Source of the DNA: Candidatus Eiseniibacteriota bacterium
GTDB lineage: Bacteria; Eisenbacteria; RBG-16-71-46; JAFGJU01
Assembly (NCBI GenBank): GCA_016928935.1
Contig: JAFGJU010000007.1
Location: forward strand, 15,155-79,154
DNA length: 64,000 nucleotides
Direction: 5' to 3'
Of the stretch, positions 16,923 to 25,491 are shown piece after piece. The notes below the pieces were generated by a model. It saw only the letters and a list, made by a program, of their open reading frames with translations. It made no database searches and was not told where the DNA came from. How positions within the stretch are numbered: position 1 is the first letter of the stretch; the number at the start of each line of letters is the position of its first letter. The position numbers were made by a program, and so were the translations under genes.

Positions 16923-17978
16923 CTAGAACCTTGCGCTGGCCGACACCCTGTGGGAGTTATCCAGGTCGTTGTGGCTCAAGAATGCGTAGTCAAACCCAAA
17001 CCGGGAGAACCTGGCTCCGGCCCCTGCCGTGAACCGGCCCGCGTCCAATCCCGTGCGAAGGGCCACCGTCCGCTTCACCCAGTATTCCAGCCCAGCTCTC
17101 AGGTCGGCAGTGAACGGGCCCGCCCAGAACTGGCTCGCCAGACGCCTCTTCTCAAAACCCACGTCCAGGTCCAGGCATCCTGTAACGACGCCGTCCAGAG
17201 GCCCCAGGCTGCGAGTGTACTGGCCGCCCAGGCGAAGAGTGGGGGCCACGAACTCGTGGTGCCCAGTGTCCCACACGAGCTGAGTGGTCGTGGCGTCGCA
17301 AAGCACAGCTCCCAGTGAGGCGGACTTGTTGACGGAGTAGATGACTCCCAGGTCCACTCCCGCGCCCAGGCTGCTGTTGTCCATCAGCTCCTGCCTCACC
17401 AACTTGAAGGTCCCGCCTATGCGGAACCGTTCGTTCAATTGGGTGGCGTAGGAAAGGAACAGCGCCATGTCGGCGTTGTTCTTCCAGACTATCTTACCCT
17501 CGTCCAGCAGTATCCTCTCGCCGGGGTCCCATTCCCCGTTTCCCTCGCCCGTGTCGTACGTGCTCTGCACGCCGTCCAGGCCGAAGTCCTCCCACTCCAG
17601 GTCCTTCGTGTAAGGGATGTCGTCCACCGCCAACCTCACGAGCGCCACTCCGATCGCGGACTTCCTTTCGTCGAGTGACGACGACGGGAAACCGGCCGCC
17701 AGGAAGTCGTAGTTCACTATGTCCCCGAACTGCTCCGCATGCATGGCCTCGACTTGAGTGTCCACGAGCGACACCAGCCCGGCGGGATTCCAGTATACGG
17801 AGCTCGCGTCGTCGGCCAGCGCGACAAAGGCTCCGCCCATGCCCAACGCTCTCGCTCCGGCGCCGACTTTCAAGAACTCCGCGGCGTACTTGTCAGCGCC
17901 TGCGCTCGGCGCCAGGCCGCAAGACAAAGCCAGGACCGCACACACCGAGACTCCCCTGATGAGGAAGCTTCTGCTCAC
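16923..17978 (-). CDS. PorV/PorQ-like outer-membrane beta-barrel protein
   Basis: A GTG at 17978 is chosen because AGGAGG lies 8 nt upstream. This gives 351 residues and a good signal peptide. The mature N-terminus AAEFLKVGAGARALGMGGAFVALADDASSVYWNPAGL is the hallmark of PorV/PorQ-family (UPF0164) barrels, related to FadL-type channels. The chain ends in a phenylalanine, the usual barrel-assembly signal. In Bacteroidetes PorV acts in type IX secretion. No other T9SS gene is here, and many family members outside Bacteroidetes have no known role. It follows the PilZ gene by 43 bp. Confidence 0.85.
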   Translation of the reverse strand: MSRSFLIRGVSVCAVLALSCGLAPSAGADKYAAEFLKVGAGARALGMGGAFVALADDASSVYWNPAGLVSLVDTQVEAMHAEQFGDIVNYDFLAAGFPSSSLDERKSAIGVALVRLAVDDIPYTKDLEWEDFGLDGVQSTYDTGEGNGEWDPGERILLDEGKIVWKNNADMALFLSYATQLNERFRIGGTFKLVRQELMDNSSLGAGVDLGVIYSVNKSASLGAVLCDATTTQLVWDTGHHEFVAPTLRLGGQYTRSLGPLDGVVTGCLDLDVGFEKRRLASQFWAGPFTADLRAGLEYWVKRTVALRTGLDAGRFTAGAGARFSRFGFDYAFLSHNDLDNSHRVSASARF

Positions 17979-18021
17979 TAGTCTGTCCTCCTGTTGGCAG
18001 GTCGCGCTTTCCGAGCTTGAG

Positions 18022-18423
18022 TCACCCATTGCCGCCCAATCGCGCCAGCAGCCGCCATATTACGTACTCCCTTATCAGCTCTTTCTCGTTTTCGTCCATA
18101 CCGGTAAAGCAGCACGCTATGCGATACCTGGCCACCTTCCTGCCCTGTCTTTCCGGCAGTGTTCGGACAACCACTCCCTCGGCCATTATCTCGCGGGGCC
18201 TCGTGAGCCTCTCCCCGAACGCCGGCAGCAGAAGGCTTATGCCGACCTTGGTGAGCGGTGCCAGGTACTTCTCTACGTCACAATACACCCCACCCTCGCT
18301 TAAGTTCGCGCTCTGGCCGGGTATCGAAGCGCCGCGAGGCTCCTCCTCGCGCTCTTCAAGCCGCACAGGCACTCTGACCTCAACTCGATGGCTCTTTCTT
18401 CTCTCTTCCATGGGTTTGGTCAT
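18022..18423 (-). CDS. PilZ-domain protein (predicted c-di-GMP receptor)
   Basis: An ATG at 18423 with AAAGGCGG upstream gives 133 residues. The c-di-GMP-binding signature is complete: an RRxxR-type box at the N-terminus (EERRKSHRVEVRVPV) and the N-x-S-x-x-G box (SANLSEGGVYCDV) about 30 residues later. Nothing is fused to the domain, so it would act as a stand-alone adaptor. It lies between RNase R and the PorV-like gene, all on the minus strand. The target is unknown. Confidence 0.88.
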   Translation of the reverse strand: MTKPMEERRKSHRVEVRVPVRLEEREEEPRGASIPGQSANLSEGGVYCDVEKYLAPLTKVGISLLLPAFGERLTRPREIMAEGVVVRTLPERQGRKVARYRIACCFTGMDENEKELIREYVIWRLLARLGGNG

Positions 18424-18469
18424 CTGCACCGCCTTTCGGTTCGAGCGCCGGCCAGCATGCACGGCGTGA

Positions 18470-20389
18470 CTACCGCACAAGGACCAGGTCCATTGTGCGC
18501 GCCAGCGGGTCCACCCTCGCGACTTTCACGCGCACGACCTGCCCCAGCGTGTAACGTCTGCCTTTTCTCCTTCCTACTAGAGAAAACCCGTCTTCGTCAA
18601 GATGGTAGAAGTCGTCCCGCAGGGACTCCCTGGTCACCATTCCCTCCACCCAGTGCCCCGAGACTTCCACGAAGAACCCCGAATTTACCACACCCACCAC
18701 CAAACCTTCAAACACTTCTCCGAGGAAACGCTGCATGTAGCGAAGTGCCTTCATGTTGACCGCCTCGCGCTCAGCCTGGTCCGCCCTGATTTCCCTTTCA
18801 GTGCAGACCTCCGCAGCCACTGGCAGCTTTGCCTCCAGAGCTGCCGGAAGGCTCTTGGCCTTCCTGACTAGGCAGCGCTTGACCACCCTGTGGTTCAGGA
18901 GGTCAGCATATCTCCTTATGGGAGAAGTGAAGTGACAGTATCCCTCCAAGCCAAGCCCGTAGTGGCCGATGTCGGTCACGTCGTAGCGGGCCTTCTCCAT
19001 GGCGCGCACATACAGGTAGTTGAGCAGGCGCCTCCTGGCCGCTCCGTGCGACCCGCCGTCGACCGAAGGCCTGAGTCTCCTGAACTCCCCTCGGGGCATC
19101 TTCAGGTCCGCAGCGCCGACTGTCTTGGCCGCACGCAGGAACTCCTCTATCTTCTCCTTCTTGGCCCTGGGATGGACCCTGAAAATGAGCGGCACGCCCG
19201 CGGCGGCGGCGTGTCGGCCCACCTCAGCGTTGGCCAGAATCATCAGCTCCTCTATCAGCGAATGGGACGCCAGCTTGCCCTCGAAGAAGACTCTCTGGGG
19301 CACTCCCCTGTCGGTAAGCTCGACCCTGAGCTCCGGCACCTCCACCTCGACTGCGTTTCGCATGAGCCTCTGCTCGTTCAGTGCGGTGGCCAGAGCACTC
19401 AGCGTCTTGAGGTCCCGTTCGACTGCCCCGCCGGCTCCCCCCCTTCCGTCCAGCACGTCCTGGACCTCCTCGTACGTGAACCGCCTGGAGCTCGTAATCC
19501 GCGTCTCCATGAACCTGGTGCGCGTGACCCGCCCGTCGACGGTCAGCTCAATTAGGACGCTCATGCACAGCTTCGGCGTGCCCGGGACAAGGCTGCAAAC
19601 ACTGCTTGAGAGTCTCTCCGGAAGCATCGGGAACACGGCGTCGGGCAGGTAGACGCTGTTGCCGCGTTCCATGGCCTCCGTGTCCAGAGCGCCGCCCTCT
19701 CTAACCAAAGACGACACATCGGCTATGTGCACGCCCACCTCGAGCGACGCGCGTGACAACTGCTTGACTGACACCGCATCGTCGAAGTCGTGGGCGCGCG
19801 CCGGGTCAACGGTGAAGATCGTATGGTCACGGAGCTCGGGCCGGGCGCCCTCCTCCTGAGAAACCTGCTCGGCCTCCTCCAGAGCCAGCTCGCCGAAGTC
19901 CGTCGGGATCGCCAGTTCGCACGCCACGATCTCGCTGTCCAGCGTGGCGTCCTCGGAGTCTCCCAGCACCCGCACTACCCTGCACCTGTTCAGCTCGCCT
20001 GGCTGCCTTGCCTCCGGCGACGCCAGGACCCTGTCTCCGTCGTCAAACCCCCCTCCCTTGCCCGGCGAGATGGGCATGACCGCCGGGAATCTCGGGTTGT
20101 CCGGCACCAACGCGTATCCGGTCTTGACCCTGGCCACCCTGCCGGTGATTTCCCTGTACGGACGGTGCAATACGCGCGACACCCTGCCCTCCAGGAGCCC
20201 CGACCTGGCACTGCGCCTGACCTCCACCTCCACCTCGTCCCCATCCAGCGCACCGGCCAGGTGTCTGGACGGCACGTAGACGTCGTCGTGGCCTCCGTCC
20301 ACGACCACAAACGCGAATCGGCTGTCGGGTCTCTGCAATCGGCCCACGGTCTTCCAAGTCCTGGTGCGCGCTCTGTTCTTCCTGGGCAA
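18470..20389 (-). CDS. rnr: Ribonuclease R family 3'-5' exoribonuclease
   Basis: 639 residues from a TTG with GGGAGGCGGGG upstream. N-terminal cold-shock/OB folds (~10-150) are followed by the RNB catalytic domain, whose metal-binding cluster is FTVDPARAHDFDDAVSV (~residues 195-211). Other RNB landmarks are LPERLSSSVCSLVPG and GLEGYCHFTSPIRRYADLLNHR. A C-terminal S1 domain (~555-639) ends the protein. It is shorter than E. coli RNase R because the extra N- and C-terminal tails are absent. It degrades structured RNA processively. A hairpin separates it from the upstream bS22-like gene. Confidence 0.95.
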   Translation of the reverse strand: MPRKNRARTRTWKTVGRLQRPDSRFAFVVVDGGHDDVYVPSRHLAGALDGDEVEVEVRRSARSGLLEGRVSRVLHRPYREITGRVARVKTGYALVPDNPRFPAVMPISPGKGGGFDDGDRVLASPEARQPGELNRCRVVRVLGDSEDATLDSEIVACELAIPTDFGELALEEAEQVSQEEGARPELRDHTIFTVDPARAHDFDDAVSVKQLSRASLEVGVHIADVSSLVREGGALDTEAMERGNSVYLPDAVFPMLPERLSSSVCSLVPGTPKLCMSVLIELTVDGRVTRTRFMETRITSSRRFTYEEVQDVLDGRGGAGGAVERDLKTLSALATALNEQRLMRNAVEVEVPELRVELTDRGVPQRVFFEGKLASHSLIEELMILANAEVGRHAAAAGVPLIFRVHPRAKKEKIEEFLRAAKTVGAADLKMPRGEFRRLRPSVDGGSHGAARRRLLNYLYVRAMEKARYDVTDIGHYGLGLEGYCHFTSPIRRYADLLNHRVVKRCLVRKAKSLPAALEAKLPVAAEVCTEREIRADQAEREAVNMKALRYMQRFLGEVFEGLVVGVVNSGFFVEVSGHWVEGMVTRESLRDDFYHLDEDGFSLVGRRKGRRYTLGQVVRVKVARVDPLARTMDLVLVR

Positions 20390-20430
20390 CTCCCCGCCTC
20401 CCGTCGGTGGCCCCGCGACCTCAACAGAAA

Positions 20431-20471
20431 CGCCGGAGCGGGCCCATTACGAAGGGCCCCACTCTCCGGCG
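20431..20471 (-). terminator. Hairpin between bS22-like gene and rnr
   Basis: CGCCGGAG-C-GGGCCC (20431-20445) pairs with GGGCCC...CTCCGGCG (20454-20471), leaving an 8-nt loop and a small internal asymmetry. On the minus strand it follows the bS22-like stop by about 58 bp and is followed by TTTCTGTTG. Termination or attenuation before rnr is likely. Confidence 0.55.
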
Positions 20472-20529
20472 CGATCACTCATCGGACTTTCATCAACAGA
20501 TTCGGACTCGAGCCAAGACGGCCACCGGG

Positions 20530-20625
20530 CTACCTCTGTCTCTTCTTGTGGCGGTCCCTGCGGAGTCTCTTCTTCCTCTTGTGCGTTGCGATCTTCTTTC
20601 TCTTGCGCTTTCTCCCACAGCCCAT
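20530..20625 (-). CDS. 31-residue bS22-like (AURKAIP1/COX24-domain) ribosomal protein
   Basis: An ATG preceded by GGAGGT encodes 31 residues, starting MGCGRKRKRKKIATHKRKKR and continuing to KKRQR; about two-thirds are Arg or Lys. This closely resembles the tiny basic proteins of Bacteroidetes (pattern KKRKRHKxATHKRKKRxRKNRHKKK) carrying the AURKAIP1/COX24 domain, related to mycobacterial bS22 and mitochondrial mS38. It would bind 16S rRNA in the small subunit. The ribosome site, exact motif match and position after hup support it despite its size. Genes this short are usually missed. Confidence 0.85.
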   Translation of the reverse strand: MGCGRKRKRKKIATHKRKKRLRRDRHKKRQR

Positions 20626-20658
20626 TAACGCTACCTCCGTCTCCCGCAGCAGTACGCT

Positions 20659-20937
20659 CTATTGCTCCGACACGATGGATTTCAACGCGGATGCCGGCTT
20701 GAAGACCGGGACCAGTCTTGCCGGAACGATCAAGTCCGAACCTGTCCTGGGATTCTTGCCCATGGCCAGCGCCTTCTCGGCAACAGAGAAGGTGCCGAAC
20801 CCCCGTAGCTTGACTTCAGTGCCTTCACTCAGAGCTCTGGAAATGGAACCGAAAATCTGCTCCACCACCTCGGCCGTCTGAGCCCGCGGCATCTTGGTCC
20901 TTCTCGACACATCCGCTATTATGTCATGCTTGGTCAT
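20659..20937 (-). CDS. hup: HU/IHF-family DNA-binding protein
   Basis: 92 residues with GGAGGAG before the ATG. The family features are in place: an N-terminal helical dimerisation part (MTKHDIIADVSRRTKMP), the VKLRGFGTFSV strand turn and the DNA-arm motif GKNPRTGSDLIVPA. It bends and compacts DNA. Whether it is HU or IHF-like cannot be told from sequence alone. It lies 27 bp after the FmdB gene and 33 bp before the bS22-like gene, so the three probably share the promoter at 21207-21235. Confidence 0.95.
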   Translation of the reverse strand: MTKHDIIADVSRRTKMPRAQTAEVVEQIFGSISRALSEGTEVKLRGFGTFSVAEKALAMGKNPRTGSDLIVPARLVPVFKPASALKSIVSEQ

Positions 20938-20964
20938 CGCAGCTCCTCCGGCCGGTCTCGTCAG

Positions 20965-21189
20965 CTAATCGCATATGGAGCAGCTTCCGTCGCCGCACGT
21001 GCTGCATGACGACTTCGACCCGGAAGTACCCGTCGTTCTTCCGGACGAACGCACGCCAAACACCGAAAACAGCCGCTCCGTTTTGCTGGCCCCGCACTCG
21101 GGACACCGGACACCGCGGTCCTTGCCCACCGGGCAGAGTTTCTCAAACTCCTTGCCGCACACGCTGCATTTGAATTCGTATATCGGCAT
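20965..21189 (-). CDS. FmdB-family zinc-ribbon protein
   Basis: The ATG at 21189 has AGGGGTG six nt upstream and gives the canonical MPIYEFKCSVCGKEFE start, 74 residues in all. The zinc ribbon is C-x2-C (Cys8/Cys11) and C-P-E-C-G. The Ser/Thr/Gly-rich tail ends in a second cysteine cluster (SCSTCGDGSCSIC), common in this family. These are small putative regulatory proteins of uncertain role, first noted next to formamidase/amidase genes. It follows the microcompartment operon but has its own promoter-like sequence. Confidence 0.9.
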   Translation of the reverse strand: MPIYEFKCSVCGKEFEKLCPVGKDRGVRCPECGASKTERLFSVFGVRSSGRTTGTSGSKSSCSTCGDGSCSICD

Positions 21190-21206
21190 ATTCATCACCC
21201 CTGTTA

Positions 21207-21235
21207 AACGTATCACGCCCACACGACCCTGTCAA
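21207..21235 (-). promoter_or_regulatory. Promoter of FmdB-hup-bS22 unit
   Basis: On the minus strand TTGACA (21235-21230), a 17-bp spacer and TACGTT (21212-21207). The -35 overlaps the stop codon of the last microcompartment gene, giving the downstream housekeeping genes independent expression. Confidence 0.65.
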
Positions 21236-21501
21236 CCGTCGGGTGTCACTTCGTCCGGTATGCCCACTATGGTGGCGTCGCTCGGGTTGAACCTTTCGGG
21301 AAGCGCGTTCGCCGCCTCCCTGCCCTTGACGAAGAACACAACCTGGCCCGGCGCCGCGCTCACCGTGTCCACGGCGACGATGGCCGGGCCCGTGACCTGG
21401 CCGCTCTCGTCCAGCGGCTCCACCACCAGCAACCGCTGCCCTTTCAAGGACGCCACTTTGGCGGTCGCCACCACTGTCCCTATGACTCTGCCCAGGTGCA
21501 A
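21232..21501 (-). CDS. BMC vertex protein (BMC-P, EutN/CcmL family)
   Basis: 89 residues of the pentameric EutN/CcmL fold: it starts HLGRVIGTVVATAKVASLKGQ, has the LLVVEPLDESG strand, the AVDTVSAAPGQVVFFVKG core, and ends with the typical ATIVGIPDEV. Pentamers cap the vertices of polyhedral microcompartments. It is the last BMC gene of the operon and the second BMC-P. The two differ clearly in sequence, so they are not a recent duplication. Confidence 0.95.
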   Translation of the reverse strand: MHLGRVIGTVVATAKVASLKGQRLLVVEPLDESGQVTGPAIVAVDTVSAAPGQVVFFVKGREAANALPERFNPSDATIVGIPDEVTPDG

Positions 21502-21516
21502 ACCCCACTCTCCTGG

Positions 21517-22137
21517 CTACAGGACCTTCTGAAACAAAGATTCGTCGGGCCGAGGTATGACCACGCTTCTGACCAACAGGCCCTTCTTGCTGGCGTAGGC
21601 GCTTCCCGCACTGACCGAGGCCTCCACCTCGCTCACTGCACCCGTCATGGTTACGAACGCCTTTCCACCCAGACCCTTCGCCAGCCGTATCTCGATTATC
21701 TTCACCCGTGCGGCCTTCCCGGCCAGGTCGGCAGACATGATCGTGGAAGCGACCGAGAACGTTTCGATCACTCCCAGCGAGTCCAGCCGCTGCACCTCCG
21801 ACGTCCCTGTCAGCGCCGGAAAGATGCCCGGGTGCGGGTTCGGCAGGAAGAGCGTATCGACCACGCTCTCAGCTCCTATCGCCTCGCCCCTCGCAACGCT
21901 CGCGTCCACGCTGGCCACGTCACCCTTGACTATGACCACGTACTTGCCTGCGCACACGGGCGTGGCCTCGACCAGCTCGACCGGAGCCACCTTCAACATC
22001 TCGTCTGCCGCCTGAACGCCTATGGCGACGCTGTTGAGCTCCACCAAGCCGAGGGCCGCGGACGCCGACACCCGACCCGCCAGCTCCGGTCCGCTTTCCG
22101 GACCCGCCTTGCCACGTCTGTCTCCGTCTCCGGTCAT
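21517..22137 (-). CDS. Tandem-domain BMC shell protein (BMC-T)
   Basis: 206 residues from the ATG at 22137; a GTG four codons upstream is possible. Two BMC domains lie in tandem: ALGLVELNSVAIGVQAADEML...AGKYVVIVKGDVASVDASV (~25-105) and SLGVIETFSVASTIMSADLAGKAA...GKAFVTMTGAVSEVEASV (~120-200). Such proteins form trimers with pseudo-hexameric shape and often have a gated or metal-binding central pore for larger metabolites or electron transfer. An N-terminal extension of about 20 polar residues precedes the first domain. It lies next to the PduS-type protein, a common pairing in metabolosomes. Confidence 0.95.
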   Translation of the reverse strand: MTGDGDRRGKAGPESGPELAGRVSASAALGLVELNSVAIGVQAADEMLKVAPVELVEATPVCAGKYVVIVKGDVASVDASVARGEAIGAESVVDTLFLPNPHPGIFPALTGTSEVQRLDSLGVIETFSVASTIMSADLAGKAARVKIIEIRLAKGLGGKAFVTMTGAVSEVEASVSAGSAYASKKGLLVRSVVIPRPDESLFQKVL

Positions 22138-22234
22138 GTCACTTCTCACTCTCGTTCGCTCTTCCGCCTACAAGGCAGACTCAGTTCTCACGCTTCGGGC
22201 GCCAGTCCGGTCGGGCCAGACAGTGCCGCGCGAA

Positions 22235-23557
22235 TCAGCTCGTGACGTGCAGGTACTCCTCGGTTATCGACGTCACCTGTCCGTCTATGCTGGCGTGCGC
22301 GACCGCCCCGGGGCCCGGCCCCTCGGGCTCAGCCACCACGGTGCCGCGGGTCACGCTCGCGCCCTTGGACACACACGGCCTGAGCCTGCCCCACTTTTCC
22401 CGCAGCGGGATCTTGACCACCGTCGCTTCCAGGGCGCTTCTCGGCACAGGGTGAGGTCCCGCGTACCCGGCCAGGCCGAACCTGGCCGTCAGCCGCTCCA
22501 CCGGGACGCGCCTGCCGCTCCGCTCGGGCAGCGGCGCCGTGGCCGCACGCTTGACCGTCAGCCGCACGCCTTTCGCCACCAGCTCCTGCTTGACGGCCTG
22601 AAAGATCAGCACCGGAGAGAGCTCCATCGGGCACACGAAGTGCCCGCACAACCCGCACTCCGAACAGAGCATTGCGCTCGCCAACTCTTCTTCCGACCCC
22701 TCAATCCAGAGCGCCACAGACCGCATGATCTTGTGCGGAAACAGCTGATGTCCCATGAGGTACCTCGGACACATGAGGGTGCAGTCCATGCACTGCATGC
22801 ACGCCGCCATGGCTCGCCTGACGCTCACGGACAGTCTCACTCTCCGCCTTCTGACAAGCGGATTGTCCGGCGGAAGGACTATGACGGCGGTCGTGGTCTT
22901 CCTGACCGGCGTATCCGCGTCCTCGGTAATCTCTCCCATCATGGGGCCGCCCATGACTATCACGAACGGCCGCACCGATGCCCCACCGCATGCCTCTATC
23001 AACGCGTTTGCGCTGGTTCCTATCGGCACCAGCAGCGTGCGCGGCTTCCGCACCTCTCCTACGACCGTCACGTATCTCTCGGTGAAGGCTCTGCCCTCGT
23101 TCGAGAGTGCCACCCGCCACAGTGTCGTGACGTTGCTCACCAGAACCGAGACCTCCGGCGGAATGCCTCCCTGCGGCACGACTCGTCCCGTGACTTCCTC
23201 CACCAGCAGGTGCTCGTCACCAGCCGGATAGACGTCGTCGAGCAGGTGCAGCGTGAAATCCCCCCTCTTCCTGGAGAGCTCTTCAAGCACCGCCACCTGC
23301 TCCTTCCTCTTCCGTTTTAACGCCACGATCGCCCTGGTGGCGCCCACGGCGCCGCGCATCAGAGCCAGTCCCTCCAGCATCCGTTCCGGGTCCGCGGAGA
23401 TGACCGCGCTGTCCGATGCCACAAGCGGTTCGCACTCGGCGTAATTCGCCACCACCGTGTCCACGCAGGCCGCGGCCTTCACGTGAGTCGGAAAACCGGC
23501 TCCGCCGGCCCCCGCCACCCCCGCCTGTTCTATCTTCCGTACGATGTCGTTGGCCAA
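22235..23557 (-). CDS. pduS: PduS/RnfC-like flavo-iron-sulfur protein of the BMC
   Basis: 440 residues from a TTG start. It has the N-terminal glycine-rich nucleotide loop AGVAGAGGAGFPTHVK, an NADH/FMN-binding Rossmann part with YAECEPL, and an SLBB region. Two ferredoxin-type clusters follow: C-x2-C-x2-C-x3-C-P near residue 253 (CMQCMDCTLMCP) and again near 297 (CSECGLCGHFVCP). A C-terminal barrel-sandwich tail ends it. In the Pdu system PduS reduces cobalamin with NADH. In other BMCs homologues are thought to pass electrons across the shell to recycle NAD+. With no B12 enzyme here, the second role is more likely. Confidence 0.92.
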   Translation of the reverse strand: MANDIVRKIEQAGVAGAGGAGFPTHVKAAACVDTVVANYAECEPLVASDSAVISADPERMLEGLALMRGAVGATRAIVALKRKRKEQVAVLEELSRKRGDFTLHLLDDVYPAGDEHLLVEEVTGRVVPQGGIPPEVSVLVSNVTTLWRVALSNEGRAFTERYVTVVGEVRKPRTLLVPIGTSANALIEACGGASVRPFVIVMGGPMMGEITEDADTPVRKTTTAVIVLPPDNPLVRRRRVRLSVSVRRAMAACMQCMDCTLMCPRYLMGHQLFPHKIMRSVALWIEGSEEELASAMLCSECGLCGHFVCPMELSPVLIFQAVKQELVAKGVRLTVKRAATAPLPERSGRRVPVERLTARFGLAGYAGPHPVPRSALEATVVKIPLREKWGRLRPCVSKGASVTRGTVVAEPEGPGPGAVAHASIDGQVTSITEEYLHVTS

Positions 23558-23632
23558 ACCGTCCCCGTCACGCCCTGCCCGCGCTGCGTCGCCCGCCCGG
23601 CCGCGCCCATGCGACGACTCCCCATACGCGGG

Positions 23633-25147
23633 TCATACTATCCTGAAATAGTCCACAAGAACGCAGCGCCGCATCCTGGCGAAATGCCTGGCCGAGGTCA
23701 AACCCTCTCCGGTCGGGCTGGCTATCGTGAAGCTGGTGTAGCCCTCGCCGCCCAGGCCCAGTCCGGCGTAGGACGGCCCGTTCTTCACGAATATCGAGAC
23801 GTCCATCTCCCTGGCCATCCGGCTCAAGTGCTCGATGTTCTTGGAGTGCATGACCGCCGTGTGTCCCAGGTCCCGCTCGACCCTCTTCGCCAGGGTGATT
23901 GCCTCTGCCGCGTCCTTCACCCTGACCAGCGGTATTATCGGCATGAGCATTTCGGTCCAGACGAACGGATGGTCCCATTGAACTTCTATGAACCCAAGCC
24001 GGGACCCGTTGCTCACCCGCACGCCCGCCTCCGCCAAAATCAAGGGCAGGTCTCTGCCGACGAATTCTCTCCTCGCCGCTGACGGCCGCGCCGGTCCACG
24101 ATTCTCCGCCAGGACGAGGCCGGCCAGCTTCGAGGCCAGCCCGCTGTCCAGCTCAACCCCGCCGGCCTTCACCAGAGCCGCCTTCAGCTCGGCCGCGACC
24201 GAATCCACGACTATGATCTCCTTCTCCGAGATGCACACGATGCCGTTGTCCAACGACGCGCCGCCGAAGATGTCCCTACCCGCTTTGTCTATGTCGGCAG
24301 TGTCGTCAACCACTACGGGAGGGTTTCCCGGCCCTCCGGCTATGACCTTTTTTCCGCAGTCCATCGCCGCCCGCACCACGGCGGGCCCCCCCGTCACCAC
24401 CAAAAGGTCCACCCCGCCGTGCTTCATCAACTCCTGAGAGAGCTGTATGGAAGGCTCCTCGAACGTCACGAGCAGGTTATTGATGCCCGACGCGGAGGCG
24501 ATTGCGTCGTTCAGGAGCTGCACCGCCGCCAGCGTAGTCTGTTTGGCGGAAGGATGGGGACAGAACACCACCGCGTTTCCGGCGGCCACCATGCCTATTG
24601 CGTTGTTGATGACTGTCTCGGACGGATTGGTGGAAGGCGTTATGGCCGCTATGACCCCGTACGGAGCCCATTCCGTAAGTGTGAGTCCCCTGTCCCCCGT
24701 CCAGGACACCGGCACAAGGTCCTCCACTCCGGGCGTCTTCTCCGCCACGAGCAGGTTCTTCTTGACCTTGTCGTCCACCCTCCCCAGGCCGGTCTCCTTG
24801 ACCGCCATACTGGAGAGCAAGAGTGCGTTTCTGGCCGAGGTCTCCCGCATGGCGGCGATCATCTTTTTCCTCGTCTCGAGGGCGGTGGCCGCCAGCGCTT
24901 CCCGGGCTCTGTTGGCCGCGCGCGCCGCTGACTCGGCGTCTCTGAACACCGAGTCCGAACTCGACCGCACCCCGGCCGCGGCGGGCGGTCTGAAATTCCC
25001 CTTGATGAGTGCGTCGTCCCTCCCGGCAGTCCGCCGAGCCACATCCCGGACCGCCGGCTCCGCGGCCGACGCCTCGGCCTTCAGTCTCCTCAGCACCGAA
25101 TCCACCAGTGCCGAGATTCTGTCTTCGTCCGACACCATGACGTCCAT
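23633..25147 (-). CDS. CoA-acylating aldehyde dehydrogenase of the BMC (PduP/EutE type)
   Basis: 504 residues. The short amphipathic helix at residues ~6-25 (EDRISALVDSVLRRLKAE), followed by a low-complexity linker, is a typical encapsulation peptide. The catalytic domain has the TPSTNPSETVINNAIGMVAAGN segment characteristic of acylating enzymes rather than NAD-dependent acid-forming ones, and the nucleophile Cys305 in DNGIVCISEKE. It oxidises an aldehyde to acyl-CoA with NAD+ inside the shell. PduL in the same operon would then make acyl-phosphate. Substrate chain length cannot be read from the sequence. Confidence 0.95.
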   Translation of the reverse strand: MDVMVSDEDRISALVDSVLRRLKAEASAAEPAVRDVARRTAGRDDALIKGNFRPPAAAGVRSSSDSVFRDAESAARAANRAREALAATALETRKKMIAAMRETSARNALLLSSMAVKETGLGRVDDKVKKNLLVAEKTPGVEDLVPVSWTGDRGLTLTEWAPYGVIAAITPSTNPSETVINNAIGMVAAGNAVVFCPHPSAKQTTLAAVQLLNDAIASASGINNLLVTFEEPSIQLSQELMKHGGVDLLVVTGGPAVVRAAMDCGKKVIAGGPGNPPVVVDDTADIDKAGRDIFGGASLDNGIVCISEKEIIVVDSVAAELKAALVKAGGVELDSGLASKLAGLVLAENRGPARPSAARREFVGRDLPLILAEAGVRVSNGSRLGFIEVQWDHPFVWTEMLMPIIPLVRVKDAAEAITLAKRVERDLGHTAVMHSKNIEHLSRMAREMDVSIFVKNGPSYAGLGLGGEGYTSFTIASPTGEGLTSARHFARMRRCVLVDYFRIV

Positions 25148-25179
25148 CTCACGGTCAACTCAGACTCGCGCCGGGGCCG

Positions 25180-25479
25180 TCAGCCGGAAATGCCCTTCTG
25201 GTACGTCTCCTTACCGCCGATCTCCAGAGTGTCGACAATGCCCATTATCACGGAGTCGACGGGTTTGTCCCTGGTCACGTCCGTCAACCTCGCGGAGCTC
25301 CCGGACGAGTACAGCACCACTTCCCCCACCCCGGCGCCGACCGCGTCCGCAGCCACCACGAACCCGGGCTTGAGCTTCATGTCGATATCCAGCTCTCTGA
25401 CCACCAGAAGCTTGATTCCGCTGAGAGCTTCTTCCTTGCGCGTGGACACGACTGTGCCCACGACTCTGCCGAGAATCAC
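25180..25479 (-). CDS. BMC vertex protein (BMC-P, EutN/CcmL family)
   Basis: 99 residues from a GTG with GAGGAGGAG upstream. It has the fold markers [50 protein letters not shown] and [11 protein letters not shown]. The C-terminus has an extra ten-residue tail ([12 protein letters not shown]). It should form the pentameric vertex caps, alone or as an alternative to the other BMC-P in the operon. It lies 12 bp after the BMC-H gene. Confidence 0.95.
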   Translation of the reverse strand: MILGRVVGTVVSTRKEEALSGIKLLVVRELDIDMKLKPGFVVAADAVGAGVGEVVLYSSGSSARLTDVTRDKPVDSVIMGIVDTLEIGGKETYQKGISG

Positions 25480-25491
25480 TTCTCCTCCTCA

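Noticed and set aside
16923..17978. Reading the PorV-like gene as proof of a type IX secretion system
   Set aside because: PorV/PorQ-family barrels occur in lineages without T9SS and no other Por gene is in the window.
22022..23320. 432-codon plus-strand open frame over the BMC-T and PduS genes
   Set aside because: Shadow of two genes with clear family motifs; composition is His/Arg-rich as expected for an antisense frame.
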